Positions 53,585 to 64,000 of a stretch of 64,000 bases of DNA are shown here, in pieces (the first letter of the stretch is position 1; each line of letters begins with the position of its first letter). The DNA is from Inia geoffrensis (lineage: Eukaryota; Chordata; Mammalia; Artiodactyla; Iniidae), in assembly GCA_036417435.1 (NCBI GenBank), contig CM070904.1:44399908-44463907 (forward strand), given 5' to 3'. Position numbers and translations under genes: made by a program. The notes beneath the pieces were generated by a model, which was not told where the DNA came from, made no database searches, and saw only the letters and a program-made list of their open reading frames with translations.

Positions 53585-54800
53585 AAGATGGGGAACGAAG
53601 TTAGAAAACTGACAATACCAAACTTTGATACTTATTATAAAGCTACAGTAATTGAGACAGTGTGGTATTGTTGAAAGAATAAGTTTTCTTTATAGAGCCT
53701 ATGCTCTAGTGAGGAGACTGACAAGAAATAAACAAATAGAAAAGACATCATTAAAATTCCTATAAATCAACAGAAAATAAATAAATAACTTGATTGAAAA
53801 TGGGCAAAGGACTTAAATAATCATTTCTCCAAAGAAGACATGCAAACAGCCAACAGGTATATGAAATAGGTATATAAAAAGAAGCTCAACATCATTAATC
53901 ATCAGAGAAATGAAAATGAAAACCACAATGAGATATCACCTCACACCTGGCTATCATAAAAAAAAATTAAAACAAAACCAAAAACATAACAATGCTGGCA
54001 AGGATGCAAGGATGTGGAGAAATTGAAACTCTTGTACACTGTTGCTAGGAATGTAAAATGGCACAGCCATTTTTGAAAAAGTTATGGAGATTACTCAAAA
54101 AATTAAAAATAGACTACAATATGACCTAGCAATTCCATTTCTGGGTATATATACAAAATAATTGAATTCAAAATCTTGAAGAGATATTAACACTCCAATG
54201 TTCACTGCAGCATTATTCATAATAGCAAAGGTATGGAAACAAGCTAAATGTCCATCAAAAGATGAATGGATCAATAAAATGTGGTATGTATATACAATGG
54301 AATATCATTCAGCCTTAAAAAAGAGGAAAATATTCTGGTGGGGGATGCTGATAACAGGCAAGGTTACACACGTGTAGGGATAGGGGAATGTAGGAAATCT
54401 CTGTATTTTTGTGTCAATTTTGCTGTGAACCTAAAACTGCTGTAACAAAATAAAGTCTTCTAGAAAAAGGGAATTTTGCCGTACGCAGCAACATGGATGA
54501 ACCTTGAGGAAATGATGTAAGATTAGCCAGTTGCAGAAGGATAACTATTGTATGATTCCACTCACATGAGGTATCTAAAATAGTCAAACTCATAGTAACA
54601 GAGAGTAGAATAGTGGTTGCCAGGGCCTGAGGGAGGGGGGAAAATGGGAGAGTTGCTGTCCAGCAGGTCTAAAGTTTCAGTTATAGAAAATGAATAAGTT
54701 CTAGAGATCTGCTATACAACATTGTGCCTACCACTAATGATACTGTATAGTGCACTTAAAAATCTGTTAAGAGGATAGATCTCTTGGCAAGTGTTCTTAA
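53585..54800 (+). mobile_element. Old L1M ORF2 3' part with a second L1 3' end inside it
   Basis: ORF2 tail text runs from 'caaactttgatacttattat' through 'atcatcagagaaatgaaaat' and 'gcaattccatttctgggtat' to about 54340. It resumes at about 54474 ('cagcaacatggatgaacctt') and ends in 3'UTR near 54680-54800. Between them (about 54341-54473) lies another old L1 3' terminus ('caattttgctgtgaacctaa', AATAAAGTCTT). Confidence 0.8.
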
Positions 54801-55545
54801 CCACAATTAAAAAAATGTAAGATAAGAAATAACCGAAGACTGCCATTAGTCCTATAAAGAAAACAGGCACAGTTTCATTTTTTAGTTTCCCTACCTTTGT
54901 CTGCATATAACTCCATATACTCATATACTACTCACCCTTCATTGCGCAAGTCTAGCCCCACCCTCAGTGAAATACTTCAAACTAGCACATCCCACGTTGA
55001 CTCTTCCTTCTCATTGATTCTAAAGCCTCTACAGACAGAATCACATGGTTTCATATTAAATCGTTGCTTCTTCTTTTCTTTTCACTTGTACTAATTTTGA
55101 CTCCTTATCCAGAGATGAAAACTCCTGAAAACAAGGATGCTGTCTTGTACTTCTTCGTATGCTTTACAGTGCTTTGCATTCTTTTGAACTGATCATGCTG
55201 TAGAAATTACCTAAATACTGTGAAATGACTGGGGAAATAATATCCCTAAAAATATCTCCCATAATAATTCATCACTTAGAAAACATTTAAATAAAGCCAT
55301 CTCTCCAATTTCCTCTTGATATTATCTTTTAAAAATTTCTCTTTTTAAATATCCTTTTTGAAGGTCCCTCTAACATAAAGAACTTCAGTTTTGACTGTGT
55401 AATTATTATTTAGAGTCACATTTGTTTCTCTCACTTTTTTTCTCACACTGTTATTCATACAAATATACTAGAATCTTCAGAAATTACCAGACTTCAAAAA
55501 TTGCTTGCTTAATTTGTATGTAATTATGAATTTCTCTATTTCACT
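54801..55545. other. LRP1B intron, nothing recognised
   Basis: No supported feature was found. Confidence 0.45.
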
Positions 55546-55549
55546 ATTA

Positions 55550-55915
55550 CAGGCTGAACTGTGCACTCCAAAATTCATGTGTTAAAGTTCTGTCAGTACC
55601 TCAGACTTGGGCTGTATTTGAACATAAGGTCTTCAAAGAGGTAATTAAGTTAAAATTAGGTTGTTAGTGTAGGTCCTAATCCAATATGACTGAAGTCCTT
55701 ATAAGAAGAAAATTAGGACACAGACACACACAGATGGAAGACCCAGGAAGGAGAAGATAGCCATCTGCAGGCCACGGAGAGAGGCCTCAGAAGAAATCAA
55801 CCATGTCCACACCTTGATTTCAGACTTCAAGACTCCAGAACAGTGAGAAAAATTTCTGTTAAGGCACCCAGTCTGTGGGACTTTGTTATGGAAGCCCTAG
55901 CAAACGAATACATTT
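55550..55915 (+). mobile_element. MaLR (MLT1-like) solitary LTR
   Basis: The LTR text 'ccaaaattcatgtgttaaag', 'cctaatccaatatgactgaa' and 'ttataagaagaaaattagga' ends 'tttgttatggaagccctagc'. It is an ancient non-coding endogenous retroviral LTR. Confidence 0.75.
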
Positions 55916-56490
55916 ACTAATAGGGATATAGAAGAAATTTATGAGCTATGAAAAAGAATTCATATAAATATCATAAATATAAATTGATTCTACCATACAG
56001 TCTCCAAACTCTTTACTCAAAAGAGAAAGAGACAGACAGAGAGAGAAATAAAGAAAGGAAATAAATTTACTGTGACCTACTAAGTTCTAAGGCCTTTGCT
56101 AGGCTTTGAACATAAGCACATTTGATTGCCTCATCATAAATGAGATGTGATGTGTTAAAACACCTATCAATAAACAAAATCTATAACTTTTTAAAAAAAT
56201 TCATAAATACAGCAACAAACATCGAAAGAAATAGCCCAAAGAGTTGAGATTGTATCTACTGGCTAGGAATTTGGGTAGGGGAGAATTCTCACTTGTGACT
56301 TCAGTAACTAAGTTTCACCCTAATAGCTCCAAAATCTCTCTCATATGCCTAACTATCCTCTTAATCTTCAGTCCATGTATCCTACTACATCATAGGACTT
56401 TCTACCTGACTATAATGAAGTCACTACAAACTTTACATGACCAAAATAAAATCCATTTTATTTTTCCCATGTATGCTTCTTTCCCAATAG
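55916..56490. other. LRP1B intron, nothing recognised
   Basis: A GA-rich patch is at 56020-56060. Nothing else was recognised. Confidence 0.45.
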
Positions 56491-56493
56491 ACT

Positions 56494-56838
56494 TCTGTTA
56501 TGAATTTTTGTGTCCCCTGCTAAATTCATATGTTGAAATCTTACTCCCAAGGTGTGGTGCCTATGGGGGTGATTAGGTTATAAGGGTGGAGCCCTCATGA
56601 ATGGAATTAGTGCCCTTACAGAAGGCACACCCCTGAGAGCTCTTTATCCCTTCTGCTGTGAGACAGTAAGACCAGCTGTCTGTCTGTCAACCAGGAAGCA
56701 TATTCTCATCAGACACTGAATCTGCTGCCTCCTTGATCTTGGGCTTCCCAGCCTCCAGAACATTGAGAAATAAATGTTTGCTATTTAAGCCACCCAACCT
56801 ATGGTATTTTTGTTATAGCAGCCTGAACTAAGACAGCT
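56494..56838 (+). mobile_element. MaLR (MST/MLT1-like) solitary LTR
   Basis: 'ctaaattcatatgttgaaat', 'ggtggagccctcatgaatgg', 'atcagacactgaatctgctg' and the ending 'tttgttatagcagcctgaac' are characteristic. Same strand as the LTR at 55550. Confidence 0.85.
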
Positions 56839-57039
56839 TCTGACAGTAAATGGTCCCCAACACAGTCATCAGAGGTAAAAACCAGACAGTCATCTTTTTT
56901 TTCCCGTATCACCACCATGGTGTTTCCCAGGTGCCTTTCTGATCTGAGCAATCCCACGTAATTCTTCACTTTATATTCTCAGGAATGTTTTATTTTCTCT
57001 CCATTCTCACTAAAACTGCTTAGCTCAGGACCCCATTAT

Positions 57040-57270
57040 TTCTCACTCCCCTGACTATCATTGCTGAGGAAACACTAGAGTGATCTTTCCAAAATGCAAA
57101 TCTAAGCATATCACTCTGCCACTTAAAATTCTCCAGTGGCTTGCTTTCCCCTGCCAAAACACTTAGCATGGCACAAAGGCCATCCATGATTTGACGCCTA
57201 CTTAACTTTCCATCACCAGATCTATTACTGCCCACTATGTACCATGTTCCAGGAATACTGAACTGCAGTC
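57040..57270 (+). repeat. L2 fragment
   Basis: 'gcatatcactctgccactta', 'aattctccagtggcttgctt' and 'aggccatccatgatttgacg' are L2-type text. Confidence 0.7.
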
Positions 57271-58325
57271 AACTTTCAATTTCCCAAGGACAGATTAACC
57301 ACGTTATAGAAAAAAAAAAAAAAAAAAAAGATGAAAATAAGCCAAAGACAGCTTATTTGTAAAGAAAAAGAAGTAAATCTGTTGTGAATAAGAGAAAAAT
57401 CTACATATCAGAATGAGTCTATTACTTATAATTATATAGGAACCATTCCATTTTTACATTGTACCTACTGCAAATCAGGAATGCCCCTCCACCTGGACAG
57501 TTAGAGATGAATATGCTCGCTTACAGCATTTTGTTAGCCTGTTAACTGCTCTTTGGTGCAGGAGCAGCTTTTTGCAGTTTGTCTGAGGCTCTGGGCAAAA
57601 ATCTATTTCTTAGGGCAGTGAAGGTACTAGAAGTCTCTTTGCTCTGCCTTCTCCCAAGACTTGTTTTTATTTAGCTTTCTTAAACAGAGAATCTGGAGAA
57701 TGACAATGAAGGTGGGATGGAGAGCACTGAAGAACAAAGCCCAGAATTTTGCTTTGAAGCCTTTGTGACCTTGAACTGACAAATGTGGTCCAAAGTTCTC
57801 TCAGTTCATTGTTACATTGAGGTTTGCCTTACTGAGAACTGAGGGGGCAGTCTGGGGTTGTAGCGAAAAAGACTTGAGAATGGCAGGTAATTTAATTTCC
57901 AAGTTGATGGCCTGAATGTGCTGCCGGTGAACTAGTATTTGTGCAATGATGAAGGAGAGAATGACAGTGAGAGGGAAGAATTTGCTGACAAAAACAAGGC
58001 AGCTCTGAATAACTGCTTGCTGGGATATTTAAAAAACAAAAAGTAGAGTTTATTCAATGAAAAAGATTGTTTTCATCGGAAAAAGGGAAGAGGAGAAAGA
58101 GGAGGGGGAGGAGGAGAAGACCTACTCCGCTCAGAGCACACTATTTCAATATTTTAATAAAATACATATGAATTAAATATCTACCTTGTATCACAGTTGT
58201 GTTGAATTGTGTCTGAACAATGTTTTTTCTGTATTCACCCAATTTCCATTACCCTAGTTAATAGGATAATATAGAGTGGATATAATTTTCCAAAACGATT
58301 CATTAATATCCTATGCCCTTTTATA
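57271..58325. other. LRP1B intron, mostly unassigned
   Basis: It holds an A run at 57310-57329 and a purine (GGA/GAA) patch at 58078-58121. No gene was recognised. Confidence 0.45.
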
Positions 58326-58705
58326 TTTGTCCTCAATTTACTTCCTCCATATGGAATCCTTGCCTCCACTGCTACACCTAGCTGTACTCCCATTATCTGA
58401 ATAATGGACACATACCCAGATTTCTAGACTCAGCTCAAGTGGTACTGCTGTTTGGGAACTCTGATTGTCTCCCAGACGTAAAGTGGTTCACCTGACCCTT
58501 TGTGTTGTTCTGTGTACAATTCTTAACATTCTTAATCCTACGGCATTCCTAACATTCTTAATCCTATGGCATTCCTAATCCTACATTTATTTACAAGTCT
58601 GTCTCCGTGTTTAAAATGTAAAGGCTCTTTGGGGGAGGAATTAGTCTTATTAACTCTTATCCTCCATACATATGCCAATGCCAGTTACAGGGATGGTTTT
58701 TAAGG
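58326..58705 (+). repeat. L2 3' end with a 26-bp tandem duplication
   Basis: L2-type text is visible ('agactcagctcaagtggtac', 'cattatctgaataatggaca'). Within it a 26-bp unit repeats at 58525-58550 and 58551-58576 with one difference, followed by a partial third copy. Confidence 0.65.
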
Positions 58706-58729
58706 CTGGCTGAGAGTCACTACAGTAGG

Positions 58730-58930
58730 TGAGAGAGTGTGGCTTGGAGTCACAAATGTGCTTTGATATCTGGCTATGACACTTCCTCTCTGGGTGATTT
58801 TGAACAATTTACTTGGACTCTTATTATTAGTCTTCTCATCTGTAAAACAAAGAAAATTCTACTAAACTCATATAATATATGAAATAATTAGCCAAGTGAC
58901 TTGAACAGTAAGGACACTAATCGGTACCTA
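58730..58930 (+). repeat. MIR SINE
   Basis: 'ggctatgacacttcctctct', 'gaacaatttacttggactct' and 'cttctcatctgtaaaacaaa' mark the MIR core. Confidence 0.8.
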
Positions 58931-59119
58931 TATACAATAAAAGAAAGAATGAGTCAAAAAAATAAAATCTAAAACATACATGTGACTATACTGATTCTAA
59001 TACATAAACAATTCAGAAAAACATTTCTACCCACTGTCAACTGGAATGTGTGTGGAATTATTTTTCTGGAATTAATGGTGAATTACTGTATTTCTATGAT
59101 TTTACACTACTTCTCTTGT

Positions 59120-59640
59120 GGCCAGCAGAATGTGTCACACCAAAATATGAGTCTTTGGCTTGGATTGTTTGGAATTGATAATTTTAAGGAAAACCAGACA
59201 CATGAGAAGCTCTGAAAACAGAGTACGAATTCCCTTTTGGTATGAAAAATTTACATTAGAAAGTGGGCCTGTACCAGGAAGCGAGCTATTACCTGAGATA
59301 ACTTTTTCATCTCAGAGAGTTATCTGCAAGGCAGGGCAACCTTTGTTTACTAAACATCTCCTATTCTCACTTTTCCGTGAATTGCCTTCTCTTCTTTGAA
59401 GCCATAGACCCCTTTCCTCAACTCAGGAAATAAATGGTATATAAAATAATAAATGGTATATAAACCTCAATAGTATAGCCATCTTTTGAATTTTATATCT
59501 TTGTGGGGCTCCTGTACAAAGATAATACTTTTTTTTTCTCTTGTTAATCTGTCCTTTATTTCAAGGGATATCAGCCAAGAGTCTAGGAGGGTAGAGAGAA
59601 AATGGTTTCCTCCCTCCCCCTTACCACTAGTTAGATTCAT
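59120..59640 (+). mobile_element. Probable ERV1-type LTR
   Basis: 'gtcacaccaaaatatgagtc', 'tttgtggggctcctgtacaa', 'ctcttgttaatctgtccttt' and 'gtctaggagggtagagagaa' are in the order expected for a gammaretrovirus-like LTR ending. It is diverged, and no internal viral sequence is beside it. Confidence 0.5.
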
Positions 59641-59979
59641 TCACCTGGAGGCTGGTTGAGGTTAGTAGTGTAATTCCTGACAATGGAAAAGAATAATGCT
59701 AATTGCCTGTGGTGATCACTCCGAAGTGATCAAGTTCAGGTCACATATAAAATGGCCTATTAAGATAGAAAAACTAGAATATTAGAACCTCAATTTATAT
59801 TTGTAACTGTTGTAAACAAGGGTGATTAACAGCATTCAAAGACAACTTAATTCTTTGTTTGACTTTTACGTATGCATTGTTTAGGAGAATGGTTTAAAAG
59901 AATCATTTCCCTGCTGTTAAGGGGCTCAGCTTAAGCAAGGTCTAAAGAAGGTTAAGTTAAATAATGACCTTCTCTGTTT

Positions 59980-60365
59980 TGGACTAAGCTGTGTTCCACC
60001 ATCCCCCCCTCCCTAAGTCCATACATTGAAGTCCTAACCTCCAGTGTAGACTACATTTGGAATAGTGTCTTAGAGAGGTAACTAAGGTTACAGTAGGTCA
60101 TAAGCGTGGGGCCCTAATCCAATAGAGGTGGTGTCATTATAAGAAGACACTTTACCAGGGATGTGAACACAGAGGAAAGACCACATGAGGACACAGTGAG
60201 AAGGTGGTCATCTGCAAGCCAAGGAGGCCTGGGGAGAAACCAAACCTGCCGACACTTTGATCTCAGACTTCTAGGCTCCACAACTGTGAGAAGATAAATT
60301 TCTATTATTTAAGCCACCTGGTCTGTAGTATTTTGTTATGGCAGCCCTCGCTGACTAATACACTG
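59980..60365 (+). mobile_element. MaLR (MLT1-like) solitary LTR
   Basis: 'gaagtcctaacctccagtgt', 'ggggccctaatccaatagag' and 'gaacacagaggaaagaccac' lead to the ending 'ttttgttatggcagccctcg'. Confidence 0.8.
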
Positions 60366-60559
60366 ACATATATCTGCTAACTTATTAGGAGCAGAACAGA
60401 GCACTGGGAAAGTAATTTAAGAGTCTTGAGACATTTTGAAGGTCCAAGCTGACCTTACAAGCACAATAGGAGAAGTACAATAGGAGCAACTGAGAGAAAA
60501 CTCACCCTAAATTAAAGCAGATCTGAACCTTACCTCTAAAATATATTCCAATTACCTAC

Positions 60560-61230
60560 TTCCAAGTTATTTCTAAGACCTCCACTGCTTCCACTTCCAC
60601 TGCTACCACACTAGTCCAAGTTGTCACAAACTCACCTGAACTCCTATACCAGCCTCCTGAAGTTCACCAGCAACCATCCTTTTCCTCTCCCATAGTACAG
60701 TCTTCACACAGCATTGAGTAATCATTTTAAAACACCAACCACGATTTTAAAACTCCTGTTTAACCCTTAAACTGGCTACTGAAGTTCTCAGTCTTTACAG
60801 TAGCAGGCAAGTCCCTCAGAACCTCATCACCCTTGGCCCTCCTCTCCTGTGGCATGAAGCTCCTGCTACTCCAGCCACATTAGCCAGAAACTGCCAAGCA
60901 TTTTCTGGCCTTAAGAGGGTTTTACTTGTTATTTTCTCTGCCCAGAAAGCTCTTCCTAAGACATCTTCACAAGGCTAGATCTTGCATGCCATTCAAGTGT
61001 AAGCTCAAATAGCACCTCCTTGGCAAGGACTTTATGGAAACTCTTCTTTTATTTCACACGGCTTTTCCCCATCTGACATTTTCATAGATTTTTATGCATT
61101 TACTATCTACTCCAGCTAAATGCAAGTTCATGAACATAGGGATTTGAGCTGCTTTTCTCACCCCTGTGTCTCTAGCTCCTTGAAAAGACATAATCTAAAT
61201 ATATAATGGTTAATAAATGCTCCCTATTCT
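60560..61230 (+). repeat. L2 LINE
   Basis: This is a long L2 segment: 'ccagcctcctgaagttcacc', 'ctgctactccagccacatta', 'tttctctgcccagaaagctc', 'caagtgtaagctcaaatagc', 'gttaataaatgctccctatt'. Confidence 0.8.
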
Positions 61231-62870
61231 AATAGAAATTCTAGTTCTAGAAATAATTGGGGCTGATACTAGAAATACCCCCAATTCAGTCACTCTGATG
61301 CTTAGGATATGCTTTGGGCAAAAGGGCTGTGTATGAATGAGAGAGAGAAAGAGATAAATTGAAAAAATGACCACCTAGAATTATTATCACCTGGAACCTG
61401 AACAGTTTCATGGATTTTTCTTTTTTCTTTTTCTTTTGTTTTGATATCCCTGAATACGTGGGACACTGGAAAACTGCTCTTTTTCTTTAAGTAGCAAAGG
61501 CGTCTCAAATTTCTGATGCTGAGTTTCATCAGTGAACCTGGTTAAGGCAGCAAGTAGTGACCTGGTACTGCTCCTTCCATGGCAGTCGTGGTAAATGGGG
61601 ACATTCTAAGGTTGGGTGCCAGCTCTCTACTAAGTAGTGAGGCATGGCTAGAAGAGGGAGTATCTAAAGGTTGGCAATTAAGATCTTCCTCAGGAAGTAG
61701 CCCTGGGTTCCTTTTAGAGATTGCAAACAATAGGAAGATCCATTTAAAATCAAAGTAAGCAGAGAGCTGCAGCTGCTTGTGTTTTCTGCACTCTCTGGAG
61801 ATGGCTGAGGGAGACGGGAAGCAGGTGACATCTGAGAACTGGAATTTGAGGATCAGTGCTGGAGCTGAGTAGAGTTCCCTTTCCTCCAGGTAAACCAAGA
61901 TTTCATTTTTAAGATGGGAAGTCTAGGAAACTCAGCTGTGATTTTACCTAGCACTCCACAGGCCTGTGTCAATCCACCATCATCCCACATAACCAATACA
62001 AGAAAACAGCCTATGAGTGTAACACGTAGAGAAAATGATTAAGCAAAACAAGATCTTCATTTAATTTCTTGTACAGTGTGGTAAAAGATCTTAAAGTAGA
62101 GAATGAAGAGAACTGTTAGAACTTTTCAGAGAATCCAGCATCTTCAACACAAGGAAACAGCTTGGAATTTCAAAAAAAAAAATTTAAACACATAGACAGT
62201 GAATAGGAAGTATGTGTTTGAAAAATACTGTCAAGAACATCAATGCATGTGGATCTGAAACACTTGATACTGGGTCATGCAGTGATCTTCAAACTGATTT
62301 TCTGAATGAGAATCTTCCAAAAAAAAAGATTGAATGAAGAAAAACAAAATTGGTGAAGCAGGTTCATGAGAAAGGAGACTTTCTTCAGAGGCTAAAACTA
62401 GTTAAAATGTATAGAGCAAAGTAAGTTCTGTCTCAGACACAGTTGTTAACAAAGAGGTGGAGAAGCTGCAGCCAGCTGTTGCTCTGAGTTGCAGTCAGGT
62501 GTGTCTAAAAAATCAAGGTTAACTCAGTTGATAGACAACTATGGGTTAGATGAGAAATTGCTACACTATAACAGAAATGATGAAGAACTTATAGGTGTTT
62601 AATTAATAATTTTTTTCCAGAATATCTTTGTAAATGACAACTTAATTAAAACATACTTATACATTTTAAAGGGAAGATATAAACCCTTAAGGGCTTAGAG
62701 AAAGATATTATGGTGAACCTGGATCAATTGAGGGCATTCGGTTATATAAACATAAACTAAGATCTAAAATGAAAATTTAGTACTTTGAATATATTTTTCA
62801 AAGCACTTGACAGTTTAAAAAAATTTTAATGTTTAAAAAAATTTGTACAATATTGGATGTAACTTTTAGG
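61231..62870. other. LRP1B intron, unassigned
   Basis: The 118-codon minus frame at 61542-61898 starts at TTG, resembles no LRP1B exon and is not supported. No named repeat was recognised. Confidence 0.45.
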
Positions 62871-63683
62871 TATTTTTTTATTTCCTCTTTGATTTCTTCA
62901 GTGATCTCTTGGTTATTTAGTAACGTATCGTTTAGCCTCCATGTGTTTGTGTTATTTACGTTTTATTCCCTGTAATTCATTTCTAATCTCATAGCATTGT
63001 GGTCAGAAAAGATGCTTGATATGATTTCAATTTTCTTAAATTTACTGAGGCTTGATTTGTGACCCAAGATGTGATCTATCCTAGAGAATGTTCCGTGTGC
63101 GATTGAGAAGAAAGTGTAATCTGCTGTTTGGGGATGGAATGTCCTATAAATATGAATTAAATCTATCTGGTCTATTGTGTCATTTAAAGCTTGTGTTTCC
63201 TTATTTATTTTCATTTTGGATATTCTGTCCATTGGTGTAAGTGAGGTGTTAAAGTCCCCCAGTATTATTGTGTTACTGTCGATTTCCTCTTTTATAGCTG
63301 TTAGCAGTTGCCTTATGTATTGAGGTGCTCCTATGTCGGGTGCATATATATTTATAATTGTTATATCTTCTTCTTGGATTGATCCCTTGATCATTATGTA
63401 GTGTCCTTCCTTGTCTCATAACATTCTTTATTTTAAAGTCTATTTTATCTGATACGAGTAGTGTTACTCTGACTTACTTTTGATTTCCATTTGCATGGAC
63501 TATCTTTTTCCATCCCCTCACTTTCAGTGTGTATGTGTCCCTAGGTCTGAAGTGGGTCTCTCGTAGACAGCATATAGATGGGTCTTGTTTTTGTATCCAT
63601 TCAGCAACCCTGTGTCTTTTGGTTGGAGCATTTAATCCATTCACGTTTAAGGTAATAATCGATGTGTGTGTTCCTATGACCAT
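62871..63683 (-). pseudogene. L1-E ORF2 endonuclease fragment
   Basis: ATG 63683 opens the endonuclease (NVNGLNAPTKRHRVAEWIQ) to a TAA at 63474-63476. A second open piece at 62963-63394 carries GDFNTSLTP, so the endonuclease catalytic Asp/Asn motif survives, and IDHILGHKSSL. The sequence ends soon after, within the linker before RT. Confidence 0.88.
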
Positions 63684-63741
63684 TTTCTGAATTGTTCTGG
63701 GTTTGTTTTTGTAGGTCCCTTTCTTCTTTTGTGTTTCCCAT

Positions 63742-64000
63742 TTAGAGAAGTTCCTTTAGCATTTGTTGTAGAGCTGGTTTGGTGGTGCTGAATTCTCTTA
63801 GCTTTTACTTGTCTGTAAAGCTTTTGATTTCTCCATCAAATCTGAATGAGATCCTTGCTGGGTAGAGTAATAATGGTAGTAGGTTTTTCCCTTTCATCAC
63901 TTTAAGTATATCATGCCACTCCCTCCTGGCTTGTAGAGTTTCTGCTGAGAAATCAGCTGTTAACCTTATGGGAGTTCCCTTGTATGTTATTTGTTTTTTC
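63742..64000 (-). pseudogene. L1-E ORF1 C-terminal part (runs off the window)
   Basis: Minus-strand ORF1 C-terminal domain text ends in a TAA at 63742-63744, 58 bp upstream of the ORF2 ATG, which is the normal L1 spacing. Its 5' part lies outside the window. Confidence 0.8.

Larger units (their letters stand above)
62871..64000 (-). mobile_element. L1-E: minus-strand L1, entering at ORF2 endonuclease and leaving the window
   Basis: Homology to L1-D begins abruptly at about 62871 inside ORF2 and runs in element-upstream direction through the ORF2 start (63683) and the ORF1 C-terminus to the window edge. No RT, 3'UTR or poly(A) is present to the left, so the 3' part is missing. Confidence 0.88.

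Noticed and set aside
61542..61898. 118-codon minus-strand frame on the LRP1B strand, possible extra exon
   Set aside because: It starts at TTG, lacks cysteine or YWTD patterns of LRP1B and has no convincing splice sites in the right place.

Overview
This is a 64 kb stretch of mammalian nuclear DNA. It is AT-rich, almost entirely intronic and crowded with retrotransposons. The lineage is most likely a cetacean, with hippopotamus as the main alternative. The evidence is four copies of the roughly 200-bp tRNA-derived SINE of the CHR type (16843-17044, 24706-24909, 48381-48590, 49726-49940), two shorter SINEs of the related 'dead-end' type (20331-20515, 31922-32040), and L1 elements whose 5'UTR begins with an AAGATGGCGG block as in whale and dolphin genomes. 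The lineage call rests on repeat recognition alone.

The only host gene I can support is LRP1B, on the minus strand. Three consecutive coding exons are present, in transcript order 45439-45579, 33824-33949 and 32631-32762. They have canonical splice sites, all are phase 1/1 (141, 126 and 132 bp), and they splice to one open 133-codon stretch. That stretch is the end of one YWTD beta-propeller, a six-cysteine EGF-like domain and the start of the next propeller. The intervening introns are 11,489 bp and 1,061 bp. Everything above 45579 and below 32631 reads as intron, with no further exon recognised.

Repeat layout. 1-6 kb: old L1 3' ends, an L2, a MIR and a MER5-like relic split by an L1. 6.0-9.3 kb: an L1 (L1-A) with 5'UTR and partial ORF1 but no 3' half, then a tiny L1 3' end. 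9.7-15 kb: L2s, an ERV-L dUTPase relic, L1M pieces and a MIR. 15.9-19.0 kb: minus-strand L1-B, internally deleted so that ORF1 is fused to the ORF2 reverse transcriptase, carrying a nested SINE. 20-32 kb: SINEs, MER20, a TA/CA microsatellite, MIRs and L1M scraps. 32.8-33.8 kb: an old antisense L1 filling the short LRP1B intron. 36.5-43.8 kb: near full-length L1-C, antisense to LRP1B, with a 14-bp target-site duplication, duplicated YY1-like 5' motifs and a short 3' transduction. 45.7-50.8 kb: L1-D, sense to LRP1B, ending 150 bp upstream of an exon and carrying two SINEs. 51-62 kb: MIRs, an L1M nested pair, three MaLR-type LTRs, an ERV1-like LTR and L2s. 62.9-64 kb: minus-strand L1-E leaving the window.

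No L1 copy here keeps intact ORF1 and ORF2, so none should be autonomous. I found no bacterial-style operon, CRISPR array, rRNA or tRNA gene, and nothing I would call an undescribed system. The most interesting signals are structural: a 3'-truncated L1 with a candidate target-site duplication, a 303-bp tandem duplication in an L1 5'UTR, an in-frame ORF1-ORF2 fusion, a short 3' transduction, a nonsense codon shared by two L1 insertions, and two L1s placed very close to LRP1B exons.
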